From: Priapulus caudatus
Taxonomy: Eukaryota; Priapulida; Priapulimorpha; Priapulimorphida; Priapulidae
Length of the DNA stretch: 64,000 nt
Direction: 5' to 3'
Assembly: GCF_000485595.1 (NCBI RefSeq)
Contig: NW_014578226.1
Location: 10,792-74,791 of the forward strand
How positions within the stretch are numbered: position 1 is the first letter of the stretch; each line of letters opens with the position of its first letter. The notes under the pieces were generated by a model. The model did no database searches, was not told the origin of the DNA, and saw nothing but the letters and a program-made list of their open reading frames with translations. The position numbers were made by a program, and so were the translations under genes. Shown one piece after another: positions 12,483 to 22,439 of this stretch.

Positions 12483-12912
12483 GTACAAAATGGTCGAAGA
12501 CAAAGAAATAAAGCGCGTTGTGAAAGCCCAGAAGAAAGTGGATAAAGGAGTTGCCCTAAGAGCTTTAGTCACTCGTGGCCTGCCTGCACCAGCAGCAACT
12601 AATGCGAGGCGCTCATCGATCGACAAAGCTATCGCGTCTTTCCAGCGTGACATTGGCGCTCCATTGTCCATCGAAGGTGAGGCTCCCGTTTTTGAGAAGA
12701 TGCACCAACAGGCAACGGCATACAGAAGAACGTTTGACCCATCACGAATGGAACGCAAAGTGAAAAAGGACCACGAGATGTCGATCGTGCTGATGAAGTT
12801 GGAGATGATCTCGTCAGGTCACTTCACAAAGGCAGCGCGCATAAAACACATCAGTGACTGGGTGGAGTGTGTAAATCAAGCTATAGCCTACTGGGCGGTA
12901 TACGATTATTAA
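12483..12912 (+). CDS. Probable terminal exon, small basic hypothetical protein
   Basis: A pyrimidine-rich acceptor (ccaattttgcag) ends at 12482. The frame runs to TAA at 12910-12912, where ATTAAA overlaps the stop and could serve as a poly(A) signal. Read alone, an ATG at 12490 gives 140 residues. The first base is the third position of a codon, which is the phase needed to receive the donor-like site after 4637 in copy 1 and the matching site after 11760 in copy 2. It may therefore be the last exon of that gene, lying outside the duplicated unit. The product is rich in Lys, Ala and Arg with helical character (KRVVKAQKKVDKG, then a C-terminal Trp-Ala-Val-Tyr-Asp-Tyr). No family is recognised. 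Confidence 0.5.
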
Positions 12913-13378
12913 AGACTAAATCTAGAAGGTAAAATCGTTCTGTCACACTTGTGCCCATAATAATACAAAATATGCATAATATGACACCGTCTTCATACAC
13001 TGTTTTACATCACATAAACATTACATTACACCCCCACTTTGGCCGCATTGTTGCAACGGTGCTTCACGTGTAGTGCTCGCTCACCCAGCTCGCTAATTAT
13101 GCATCAAGCTTTACTGTATGAAGCCATAGAACTCGTATAAACAGCGTGTACATCATGAGATAATCATTCTCTTCACGAATTATTGATAATTACACAAGCA
13201 TATAATTTGTTCATGTGCTCTGGATAATACTTACAATAATTAGTCATATTGGCATTGTCGTATAGTAATTAGTCATATTGGCATTGTCGTATTGTCGCAT
13301 TGGTATAGTCATATTGGCATTATCATGAACATATATATAATATATATATATATTATATATATTTATTATAATACATGA

Positions 13379-13417
<39 letters not shown>

Positions 13418-13958
13418 TATTTTTACTAGTGAATAAACTATCTTGGCAATATCAGGTATATTTATGAACATAAAGAATTGTGTATTATATTAAATACTGT
13501 GCCTTTCAAACTCTTGTGTGAGATGTGGGGAGCCCTGTCTTTACATCTATTTAGTTAGATGTTTCATTCCGCATAGCCATAGGCAGATTATAGATCTTCA
13601 TTAATCACTAGCATGGCTGCAGGCAATCTGTATATATACAGGATGAATGACACCCAGGAATCATTACTTTATCCAGAATCGGAAATGTCGGGGTCGCAGC
13701 ACACAATGGGCATTGGTCAAACATTCTTACTGGATGAGGCAAATGATTGGTCCGAGAACGATAATTCATTGCCATCTCACTTTCTCTTTAAACAATTTTG
13801 ATTAATATATAGCACACACTAACAAATTAACTATCACAATTGAGCTTTACCCCAAAACACTCATGCTTGTAGTAGCCCCTTAGCCTGTTGACATGGACTA
13901 AGAAAAAGCATTAGCTTACTGGCCAAGGCTATAATAACAAGATTGTATTGATAAGAAC
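12913..13958. repeat. AT-rich spacer with TA microsatellite and short tandem repeat
   Basis: A short tandem repeat of 'tagtcatattggcattgtcg' type lies at about 13238-13325, followed by (TA)n tracts at 13328-13415. A small frame at 13613-13801 (62 codons) has no supporting splice or domain evidence and is not called. Confidence 0.6.
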
Positions 13959-14482
13959 TACATCTGATATTTTAGCCAACATTGTTACGTTCGATTTCAT
14001 TTATTATTATGGTTTTCATTTAAATTGACTACGTCACGAATTTTCTATGGTGTATATTTGTAAAATATTTGTAGCCATTTTTACATAAACGTAAGTAGTA
14101 ACGTGACTAAATGTATCGTCAAATTCATACCTGATGAGATTGTTTCTCAACTAGTTAAAAATCCAAAAAACCTGATCCTGATTATATCTTGACATTAATT
14201 GCTTGCTATGGGCTATGTATGAGTCACGAGTCTATGTTTACATCGAACAATATAGTAAAATCGGAAGTATAATGTAGCAATCTAACACACAAAAAGTGAA
14301 CAGAATTACTTACAATTGTGGAAAAAGTGAAAATATTTTTTTAAATTTTTACTATTTACGGTGACGTAATATCACTTTAATATCAGGCGCAAAATATTTA
14401 GAATCAATCTCAAGAGCAGTGTCAACTGAAATGCTCTTTATATGAACACAGACGTTAATTTAAGTATTCAGATGACATATAA

Positions 14483-14569
14483 TCAGGAGTGAATAATATA
14501 GATCTATTATTAGATCTTATATTTATATTTTATCTACACATAATAATCTATTATTATTCACTCCTGATA
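14483..14569. repeat. Small hairpin element within copy A
   Basis: The arms 'tcaggagtgaataata' and 'tattattcactcctga' flank an AT-rich centre. The hairpin is repeated in copies B and C (the C version has lost part of one arm), so it belongs to the repeat rather than being a late insertion. Confidence 0.75.
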
Positions 14570-15073
14570 TAATGAAATTGTGAGATTGGAAAATTAGAAT
14601 AATTGAGTATTAGCTTATAGTACCAATATGTAGTAAAATCAAATATTAAACAAACGCAATCGAACCAATATTACTGGCATATGTTACAACCGGATCTTAG
14701 TGCTCAGCCTTTGCGCCTTGCCGAGCACCTGAAGAAGAAAGCGAAGGAGACACAAATTAACTGCTGGACAGTTTATTGACAAATGCAAATGGTTACATAG
14801 TATTTAAATACCCGGTAATTTACCGTGTAAATCCCCTGTAAATTCCCCTATAGAATGCCATGTAAACGACCTTTTAACAGACCTGGCTCGTTTTGACTAG
14901 GCTATACTCTTGACAGTGCAAACGTACACATTCAGTTAGTCCAGATGCCAAGTAATAAACTTGCTTACAATGTACCACAGTATAGGATTCCGGACACACA
15001 AGTGTAATATTAGTATACCTCAGCAGATGGCTTTAAATTGTAGGAAAAATTATGTAATACAAAACAAGACATT

Positions 15074-15806
15074 AGCCTCGTTCACACGAAGACCTCGTAT
15101 TTCTGAATAACCGGATTGCGAAATATCGTATCTGAGACAAATACGCGGCCGAGCGTTCACACGCTGATTCGCGGCTCCAGAAATACGGTATTGCGAGCTG
15201 CGAGCTGCGAGCTGCTTTAAACAATCAAGCGAACGGTATTAGTCGCGTTCACACGTAGCAAGAAATTCGGTATTTAGCGTTTACACGAGCAAAAATGCGC
15301 GGTCCGTGAAATACGGTATCTAAACAGATCCGGTATTTGATGTAAATACGCGGCTTCCCAGACCCCGAATAATTTGCCGTGCTTGAGAAATACCGGATCT
15401 GTTGGACGGCGCATTTCTCGTGTGAACGCTAAATACCGGATTTCTGAAGCCGCGTATTTTATAGACTGGTCCGCGCTCGACAGTTCCAGTGTAACGCGAG
15501 TGGAACTGTCAAGCGGCGACCGAGTCTACGTATTTTATCGGCAGTTGGTGCGCATTGCATTGTTTATATCGCATTGTTCGCTTGATTGTTTAATGCAGCT
15601 CGCAGCTCGCAAATACCGTATTTCTGGAGCCGCGAATCAGCGTGTGAACGCTCGGCCGCGTATTTGTCTCAGATTCGGTATTTCGCAAATACCGTATTTC
15701 TGGAGCCGCGAATCAGCGTGTGAACGCTCGGCCGCGTATTTGTCACAAATTCGGTATTTCGCAATTACCATATTTCATAAATACGAGGTCTCGTGTGAAC
15801 GAGGCT
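15074..15806. mobile_element. Fold-back MITE with AGCCTCGTTCACACGAG-type ends
   Basis: The ends 'agcctcgttcacacga' and 'tcgtgtgaacgaggct' are inverted and flanked by ATT on both sides. The inside is a nest of further inverted blocks (cgttcacacg, aaatacggtatt, gccgcgtattt and their complements), including an 'acagttcca...tggaactgt' stem at the centre. No transposase gene is present. The 3-bp duplication is compatible with PIF/Harbinger-type mobilisation but does not prove it. Confidence 0.75.
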
Positions 15807-16230
15807 ATTATTTGATTAACACATGTGAAATGTATGTGATGGCAATGAGTAGGGCCTACAATTGAGTATGTAGGTGTGTGTGTGTTGGTGTGTGTGTGGT
15901 GTTATGTATGTGTATGTGTATGCAGGGATGCAGGTGTATGTACGCAAGTGTGTATTTGTATGCATGTATGTATGTAGAGGGGTGTGTGAGGTAATGTGTG
16001 TAATTGTTGACCAGTGCAAGTATAGAGGGTTCCGCGACTTGCTCTAAAAAAGCAATATTACCTACAATCCCGTGCCGCCGGCCATACTGGTAGTCGGAAT
16101 TGCGAACACGTGTTACCGATATGCGCAATCTAGCGATTTTACATCGATAGATTGTACATACGATAGTGTTATTATAGTAATCTATATTAGCAGTAAGTGG
16201 ATCCCGGTTTTGCAGACAGGTTTACCAGTA

Positions 16231-16466
16231 TATTTAAAGAAGAGTGAAGAATTACTGAGAGAAGAGTGAAGAATTATTTAAAGAAGAGTGAAGAATTACT
16301 GAGAGAAGAGTAAAGAATTATTTAAAGAAGAGTGAAAAATTATTGAGAGAAGAGTGAAGAATTATTGAAAGAAGAATGAAGAATTATTTAAAAAAGAGTG
16401 AAGAATTATTTAAAGAAGAGTGAAGAATTATTGAGAGAAGAGTGAAGAATTATTGAAGGAAGAGTG
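16231..16466 (+). repeat. Minisatellite, unit about 21 bp (gaagagtgaagaattattga)
   Basis: About ten imperfect copies of a purine-rich unit, alternating 'tttaaagaagagtg' and 'gagagaagagtg' variants, start exactly at the right edge of repeat copy A. Confidence 0.85.
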
Positions 16467-16506
16467 TGGATTTCTTTGCGGCGGAGGTGCGATGAGTGAT
16501 ACAGAG

Positions 16507-16795
16507 AGGGTTACTGGCAAACTGCATGCAGCGCCCCCTTCCGACACTCAGGATATACGTAGAATTGAGCCAGAACGAGAGCGCCATCTGTCGTGGAGTT
16601 TGGGTTACTGGCAAACTGCATGCAGCGCCCCCTTCCCACACTCAGGATCAAACTCCACGACAGATGGTGCTCTCGCTCTGGCTCAATTCTACGTGTGTCC
16701 TGAGTGTGGGAAGGGGGCGCTGCATGCAGTTTGACTCAGGATGTAGATTGAGCCTATGAGCGAGAGCGCCATCTGTCGTGGAGTTTGGGTCACTG
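16507..16795. repeat. Complex fold-back of two interleaved inverted blocks
   Basis: Block 1 (tggcaaactgcatgcagcgc) occurs twice direct (about 16512 and 16605) and once inverted (about 16712). Block 2 (gagagcgccatctgtcgtgg) occurs direct at about 16580 and 16762 and inverted near 16650. Together they can form a large stem. No coding signal was seen. Confidence 0.75.
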
Positions 16796-17183
16796 GCGGG
16801 TGCTTGTCTGCAAGGTCAGGTATAGACGCTTGTGGATTGAATGTAAGAGTGTGGATTTATTGCGGGGATGAGTGTGCATTGTGGGTGATGTGTGCGCGTA
16901 GCTGCTTTGCATTCAACTCAATAAAAGTTCACGTGATACACACGTAGCCGAGATTTAAAACGCGTAAACACGCAATGTTTTCCAAACCTATTATACAAAG
17001 CAGCAGCAACTGTCAACAGCTTTATAAGGATTATTGCTGCGAAACTGTTGAACGGGCATGCACTACAGAACGTGTCGTTTACCTGGTAATATAATCGAGT
17101 ATTTCCCGTTTAGGTCCGATTTAATGTAGTCGTATGTTCCGTCCGGACGCAGCGCGTGCGCTCTGCACGAGTATCCGAACAAA

Positions 17184-18358
17184 AAGTGAAAATATTTTTT
17201 TTAATTTTTACTATTTACGGTGACGTAATCACTTTAATTATCAGGCAAAATATTTAGAATCAATCTCAAGAGCAGTGTCAACTGGAAATGCTCTTTATAT
17301 GAACACAGACGTTAATTTAGTATGTTATCAGATGACATATAATCAGGAGTGAATAATAATAGATCTATTATTAGATCTATATTATAATATTTTATCTACA
17401 TAATAATCTATTATTATTCACTCCTGATATAATGAATTGTGAGATTGGAAAATTAGAATAATTGAGTATTAGCTTATAGTACCAAATGTAGTAAAATCAA
17501 ATATTAAACAAACGCAATCGAACCAATATTACTGCATATGTTACAACCGGATCTTAGTGCTCAGCCTTTGCGCCTTGCCGAGCACCTGAAGAAGAAAGCG
17601 AGGAGACACAAATTAACTGCTGGACAGTTTATTGACAAATGCAAAATGGTTACATAGTATTTAAATACCCGGTAATTTACCGTGTAAATTCCCCTGTAAA
17701 TTCCCCTATAGAATGCCATGTAAACGACCTTGTAACAGACCTGGCTCGTTTTGACTAGGCTATACTCTTGACAGTGCAAACGTTACACATTCAGTTAGTC
17801 CAGATGCCAAGTTAATAAACTTGCTTACAATGTACCACAGTATAGGAGTTCCGGACACACAAGTGTAATATTAGTATACCTCAGCAGATGGCTTTTAAAT
17901 TGTAGGAAAAATTATGTAATACAAAACAAGACATTAGCCTCGTTCACACGAGACCTCGTATTTCTGAAATACCGGATTTGCGAAATATCGTATCTGAGAC
18001 AAATACGCGGCCGAGCGTTCACACGCTGATTCGCGGCTCCAGAAATACGGTATTTGCGAAATACCGAATCTGAGACAAATACGCGGCCGAGCGTTCACAC
18101 GCTGATTCGCGGCTCCAGAAATACGGTATTTGCGAGCTGCGAGCTGCGAGCTGCTTTAAACAATCAAGCGAACGGCTATTAGTCGCGTTCACACGTAGCA
18201 AGAAATTCGGTATTTAGCGTTTACACGAGGCAAAATGCGCGGTCCGTGAAATACGGTATCTAAACAGATCCGGTATTTGATGTAAATACGCGGCTTCCCA
18301 GACCCCGAATAATTTGCCGTGCTTGAGAAATACCGGATCTGTTGGACGGCGCATTTAT
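17184..18358 (+). repeat. Dispersed repeat, copy B (truncated)
   Basis: Matches copy A from the AT-rich block at about 14320 through the first part of its fold-back MITE (starting 17936). It breaks off at 'ggcgcattta' (18358), in the middle of that MITE. The 180 bp to 18538 are unique. Confidence 0.85.
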
Positions 18359-19012
18359 GTTGAGTCAGGAGGTTTATCTTGTGGGCGTTAATTAGACACA
18401 AATAATGAGTAGGACAAAAGCCTTGCGTTAACAGAAACCAGCCATGTTTATTTCGTTCCCTCCACCTCCATAGGTCGCAGCACATGCCAGTGCTGATAAC
18501 TTGTTGACACAAGAACAGATAATTATGATAATACAACAATAAGAACTACATCTGATATTTTAGCCAACATTGTTACGTTCGATTTCATTTATTATTACAG
18601 GCTTTCCAGCAGTCCTTGAAAACATTTTAGGGCTAATTTTAGGGAGAAATTCAGTTTTTTTTAGGGCTATTTTAGGAATTTTTAGGGATAAAATAAGTCA
18701 CTTACCTTTCATAAACATCAACGTGTTAACTTACAGATACAGTTCTATCTGGTATGTGTCCAGTCTACCAGCTATTCCTATCCTCCAAGTCCTTGATACA
18801 ACTGTACATCATCAAGTTTCATGCAAATTAGGTATGTCTTGTACATCCAGCCAGGACCAGGGTCGTATAATCAGACACTGAAGCTTAGGAATCACTGGTA
18901 GACTGAGTCACAATACTCACTCTGTATAAAGATAACTAGAAAACATCCATTAGCAGGGTATCCAACCCTGTGAACTCCAAATGCGGTATGTTCCCGCGGT
19001 GATCACTAACTA

Positions 19013-19255
19013 GTGGCGTATTCAGAAATTGATGGACAGGGGAGGGGGGAATGTATACCTTGGCTGTCGCAGGCAGGCCCACGTGCCGTAGGCATGCCAG
19101 TGCTAGGGGTGTCTGGGGGCATGCCCCCCCAGAATTTTTTTTAATATTTATGCCATTTTCCTGCAATCTGAGGCATACTGTGGGCCATATTCTCATGTCT
19201 GATAACACTATCTCAACCCTAGACTCAACCCTACAACCCTTGTCTGATTAGCAGA
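19013..19255 (+). mobile_element. Fragment of the same MITE family as 53727-54417
   Basis: The block from 'ccttggctgtcgcaggcagg' through 'tctcaaccctagactcaacc' matches 53826-53990 closely, with the same C-run (catgccccccc). It lacks the intact ends seen in the later copy. Confidence 0.75.
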
Positions 19256-19316
19256 CAAACTACGCGACACCTTGCAAACAGCGCCTGTCTGACTAGGCTG
19301 TTCCATTTATGCTAGC

Positions 19317-19485
19317 CGCACACTATCCAACCCGAGCACGATTGGGAGGCTTACGTCTGGATCGGGAGGCTTAAGTTTTGCTCGGGAGGTCATTTTGGCC
19401 CAATTCGAATTTTGAATCAGGAGCGGAGCGGGTCGTATAGTGTTCGAGGGCTTACGACGCGACTCGGATAGTGTGCGTGGCCATC
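19317..19485. mobile_element. Short fold-back with CGCACACTATCC ends
   Basis: The inverted blocks 'ccgcacactatcc' and 'ggatagtgtgcgtgg' enclose about 170 bp with 'gggaggctta' direct repeats. It is nested within the 18598-19993 element. Confidence 0.55.
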
Positions 19486-21063
19486 CGACCCGCCGCCGAG
19501 CGCTGAAGAAAATTAACCAATCACAGAGCAGCGCCATGGGAACCGCATTCGGTAAAAATGGCGGGAAAACACTCGCGACCCTTAGTACACGCTAAATCCG
19601 CTTGGAATGCCACGAGAGTGCCATGGTTTGCGCAAAACAATATGTCCAAGCGAACAATGCAAACAATCAGTGCAAATTTTGTACAGTACAACTGAAATGA
19701 GGAATATAACCTTGCTGCTGCAGAATGCGGAAGTTAAGCCTAGAAATCGTAATGATTCCGCAGAATGACATAATTATTAGACATAATATTCATTAGACAT
19801 AATTACAAACCAAAAGTTCATCATCTCATCACCAAAATCTCCAAACATATCTGTGGAATTTTTTTTTTAGGAATTTGAATAAAATTTTAGCCCTTTTTTA
19901 GGAATTTCATACATTTTTAGTTTTTTTAGGAATTTTAGGACGAGCTAAAAATTTTATGAATTTTTAGGAATTTTAGGGCCGCTGGAAAGCCTGTTATTAT
20001 GGGTTTCATTTAAATTGACTACTTCACGAATTTTCTATGGTGTATATTTGTAAAATATTTGTTGCCATTTTTTTACATTAAACGTAAGTAGTAACGTGAC
20101 GTGACTAAATTCATACCTGATGAGATTGTTTCTCAACTAGTTAAAAATCCAAAAAACCTGGACGACTTGATATTATTATCCTGACATTAATTGCTTGCTA
20201 TGGGCTATGTATGAGTCACGAGTGTATGTTTACATCAAACAATATAGTAAAATCGGAAGTATAATGTAGCAATTTAACCATAAAAAGTGAACAGAATTAC
20301 TTACAATTTGTGAAAAAGTGGATTTAGATATTAGACTTTTATTTTTACTATTTACGGTGACGTAATCACTTTAATTATCAGGCAAAATATTTAGAATCAA
20401 TCTCAAGAGCAGTGTAAACTGGAAATGCTCTTTATATGAACACAGACGTCAATTTAGTATATTATCAGATGACATATAATCAGGAGATCTATTATTAGAT
20501 CTATTATTAGATCTATATTATAATATTTTATCTAGATAATAATCTATTATTATTCACTCCTGATATAATGAATTGTAAGATTAGAAAATTAGAATAATTG
20601 AGTATTAGCTTATAGTACGTACCAAATGTAGTAAAATCAAATATTAAACAAACGCAATCGAACGAATATTACTGCATATGTTACAACCGGATCTTGGTGC
20701 TCAGCCTTTGCGCCTTGCCGAGCACCTGAAGAAGAAAGCGAGAAGACACAAATTAACTGCTGGGTAGTTTATTGACAAATGCAAAATGGTTACATGGTAT
20801 TTAAATACCCGATAATTTACCGTGTAAATTCCCCTATAGAATACCCTGTAAACGACCTTGTAACAGACCTGGCTCGTTTAGACTAGGCTATACTCTTGAC
20901 AGTGCAAACGTTACACATTCAGATAGTCCAGATGCCAAGTTAATAAACTTGCTGACAATGTACCACAGTACAGGAGTTCCTGACACACAAGTGTAATAAT
21001 AGTATACCACAGCAGATGGCTTTTACATTGTAGGAAAAATTATGTAATACAAAACAAGACATT

Positions 21064-21527
21064 AGCCGCGTTCACACGAGGCAAAATGCGCGGTCCATGA
21101 AATACGGTATCTAAACAGATCCGGTATTTGATGTAAATACGCGGCTTCCCAGACCCCGAATAATTTGCCGTGCTTGAGAAATACCGGATCTCTTGGACCG
21201 CGCATTTCCTCGTGTGAACGCTAAATACCGGATTTCTGAAGCCGCGTATTTTATAGACTGGTCGGCGCTCGACAGTTCCAGTGAAACGCGAATGGAACTG
21301 TCGAGCGCGGACGTGGAGTTCTAACGATTTTATCGGCAGTTGGTGCGCATTGCATTGTTTATTTCGCATTGTTCGCTTGATTGTTTAAAGCAGCTCGCAG
21401 CTCGCAAATACCATATTTTTGGAGCCGCGAATCAGCGTGTGAACGCTCGGCCGCGTATTTGTCTCAGATTCGGTATTTCGCAATTACCATATTTCATAAA
21501 TACGAGGGCTCGTGTGAACGCGAGGCT
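21064..21527. mobile_element. Fold-back MITE, shorter relative in copy C
   Basis: The ends 'agccgcgttcacacgag' and 'ctcgtgtgaacgcgaggct' are flanked by ATT on both sides, as in copy A. The outer left part of the copy A element is missing, which suggests the copy A version carries an extra nested palindrome. Confidence 0.7.
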
Positions 21528-22439
21528 ATTATTTGATCAACACATGTGAAATGTATGTGATGGAAATGAGTACAATTGAGTATGTAGGTGTGTGTGTGTG
21601 TCGGGTGTGTGTGTGTGTGGGTGTGTGTGTGGTGTTATCATATGTATGTGTATGTGTATGCAGGGATGCAGGTGTATGTACGCATGTTAGGCTATGAGCA
21701 AGGGTGTTGTCGGTACCATACAGATGGAGTAAGGCTCATTGTGATTTTTAGCAAGATATATGTCCCTAGATATTAAAAAAATGTGATAGCAGGTGTAAAA
21801 CTCGCCATCTCTGTGTTATCACCCGAAATAGTATTATACCCCCTCTTGGCTTCGCCAAAATATGTGTTATTGTGGTAAAATTGGAATAAATATTTTTTTA
21901 AGGACCACAGAGTGCCAATCATGTGCATACTGGATGCCAACTAATATAGTAATATAAATATAGAACATTTGTGGGGGTTATTTGTCAAAGTTTTGATATA
22001 ATGACTAAAAATATGTTAAATTTAGTGAAAAAGTGGCCGAAATCGCTTTGACTTCAAAATTCACATTGCACGTTTCTGTCAATATTTCAAAATGAAAACT
22101 CCCAGAGTAACATATTACCCATCAAAAACTTCACAAGGACCCACTGCATTGGAATATATCATTACTTTGTAATATGGTAGTTGTTTGTGGCACATATCTT
22201 GGCAAAGTTCAACCATACCCCCTAATTTTGATATTTGGGAACAAAACATAGATTTTGAACATTTTAGGTTTTAGGTTTAATTTTTTGGTATTAGCTAGTA
22301 TCCCATGGTAGGTATGTAATATCAGGTACATTATATTTCACAATACATGCTTTTGATATAATGTCTAAAAATATGTTAAATTTAGTGAAAAAGTGGCCGA
22401 AATCGCTTTGACTTCAAAATTCACATTGCACGTTTCTGT

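Larger units (their letters stand above)
13959..16230 (+). repeat. Roughly 2.2-kb dispersed repeat, copy A (uninterrupted)
   Basis: It starts at 'ataagaactacatctg' and ends at 'ggtttaccagta'. The same order of blocks recurs partly at 17184-18358 (copy B) and, split by three insertions, at 18539-33690 (copy C). No terminal inverted repeats or long reading frame were found for the whole unit, so its nature (old non-autonomous transposon or segmental duplication) is open. Copy A holds the intact empty sites at 14001-14010, about 15946-15948 and 16003-16004. It contains two inner fold-backs (14483-14569 and 15074-15806) and GT-rich simple sequence at about 15870-15990. Confidence 0.85.
18598..19993. 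mobile_element. CAGG-type (hAT-like) non-autonomous element, 6-bp target duplication
   Basis: The ends are 'caggctttccagc' and 'gctggaaagcctg'. TTATTA is duplicated on both sides, and the uninterrupted sequence stands in copy A at 14001-14010. The interior carries repeated 'ttttagggctaatttt' and 'tttttaggaattttaggg' motifs near both ends and no transposase. Two smaller elements are nested inside: a fragment at about 19013-19255 and a short fold-back at about 19317-19485. Six-base duplications are known to me for some hAT lineages; the superfamily call is an inference. Confidence 0.8.

Noticed and set aside
13613-13801. 62-codon frame MAAGNLYIYRMND
   Set aside because: An ATG is present but there is no domain, no acceptor or donor support, and no homologous copy to test it against.
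15374-15865. 163-codon frame in the fold-back MITE
   Set aside because: It follows the inverted-repeat motifs and is not kept in the other copies.
16231-16466. CRISPR array
   Set aside because: The repeats are contiguous, without unique spacers, in an animal genome.
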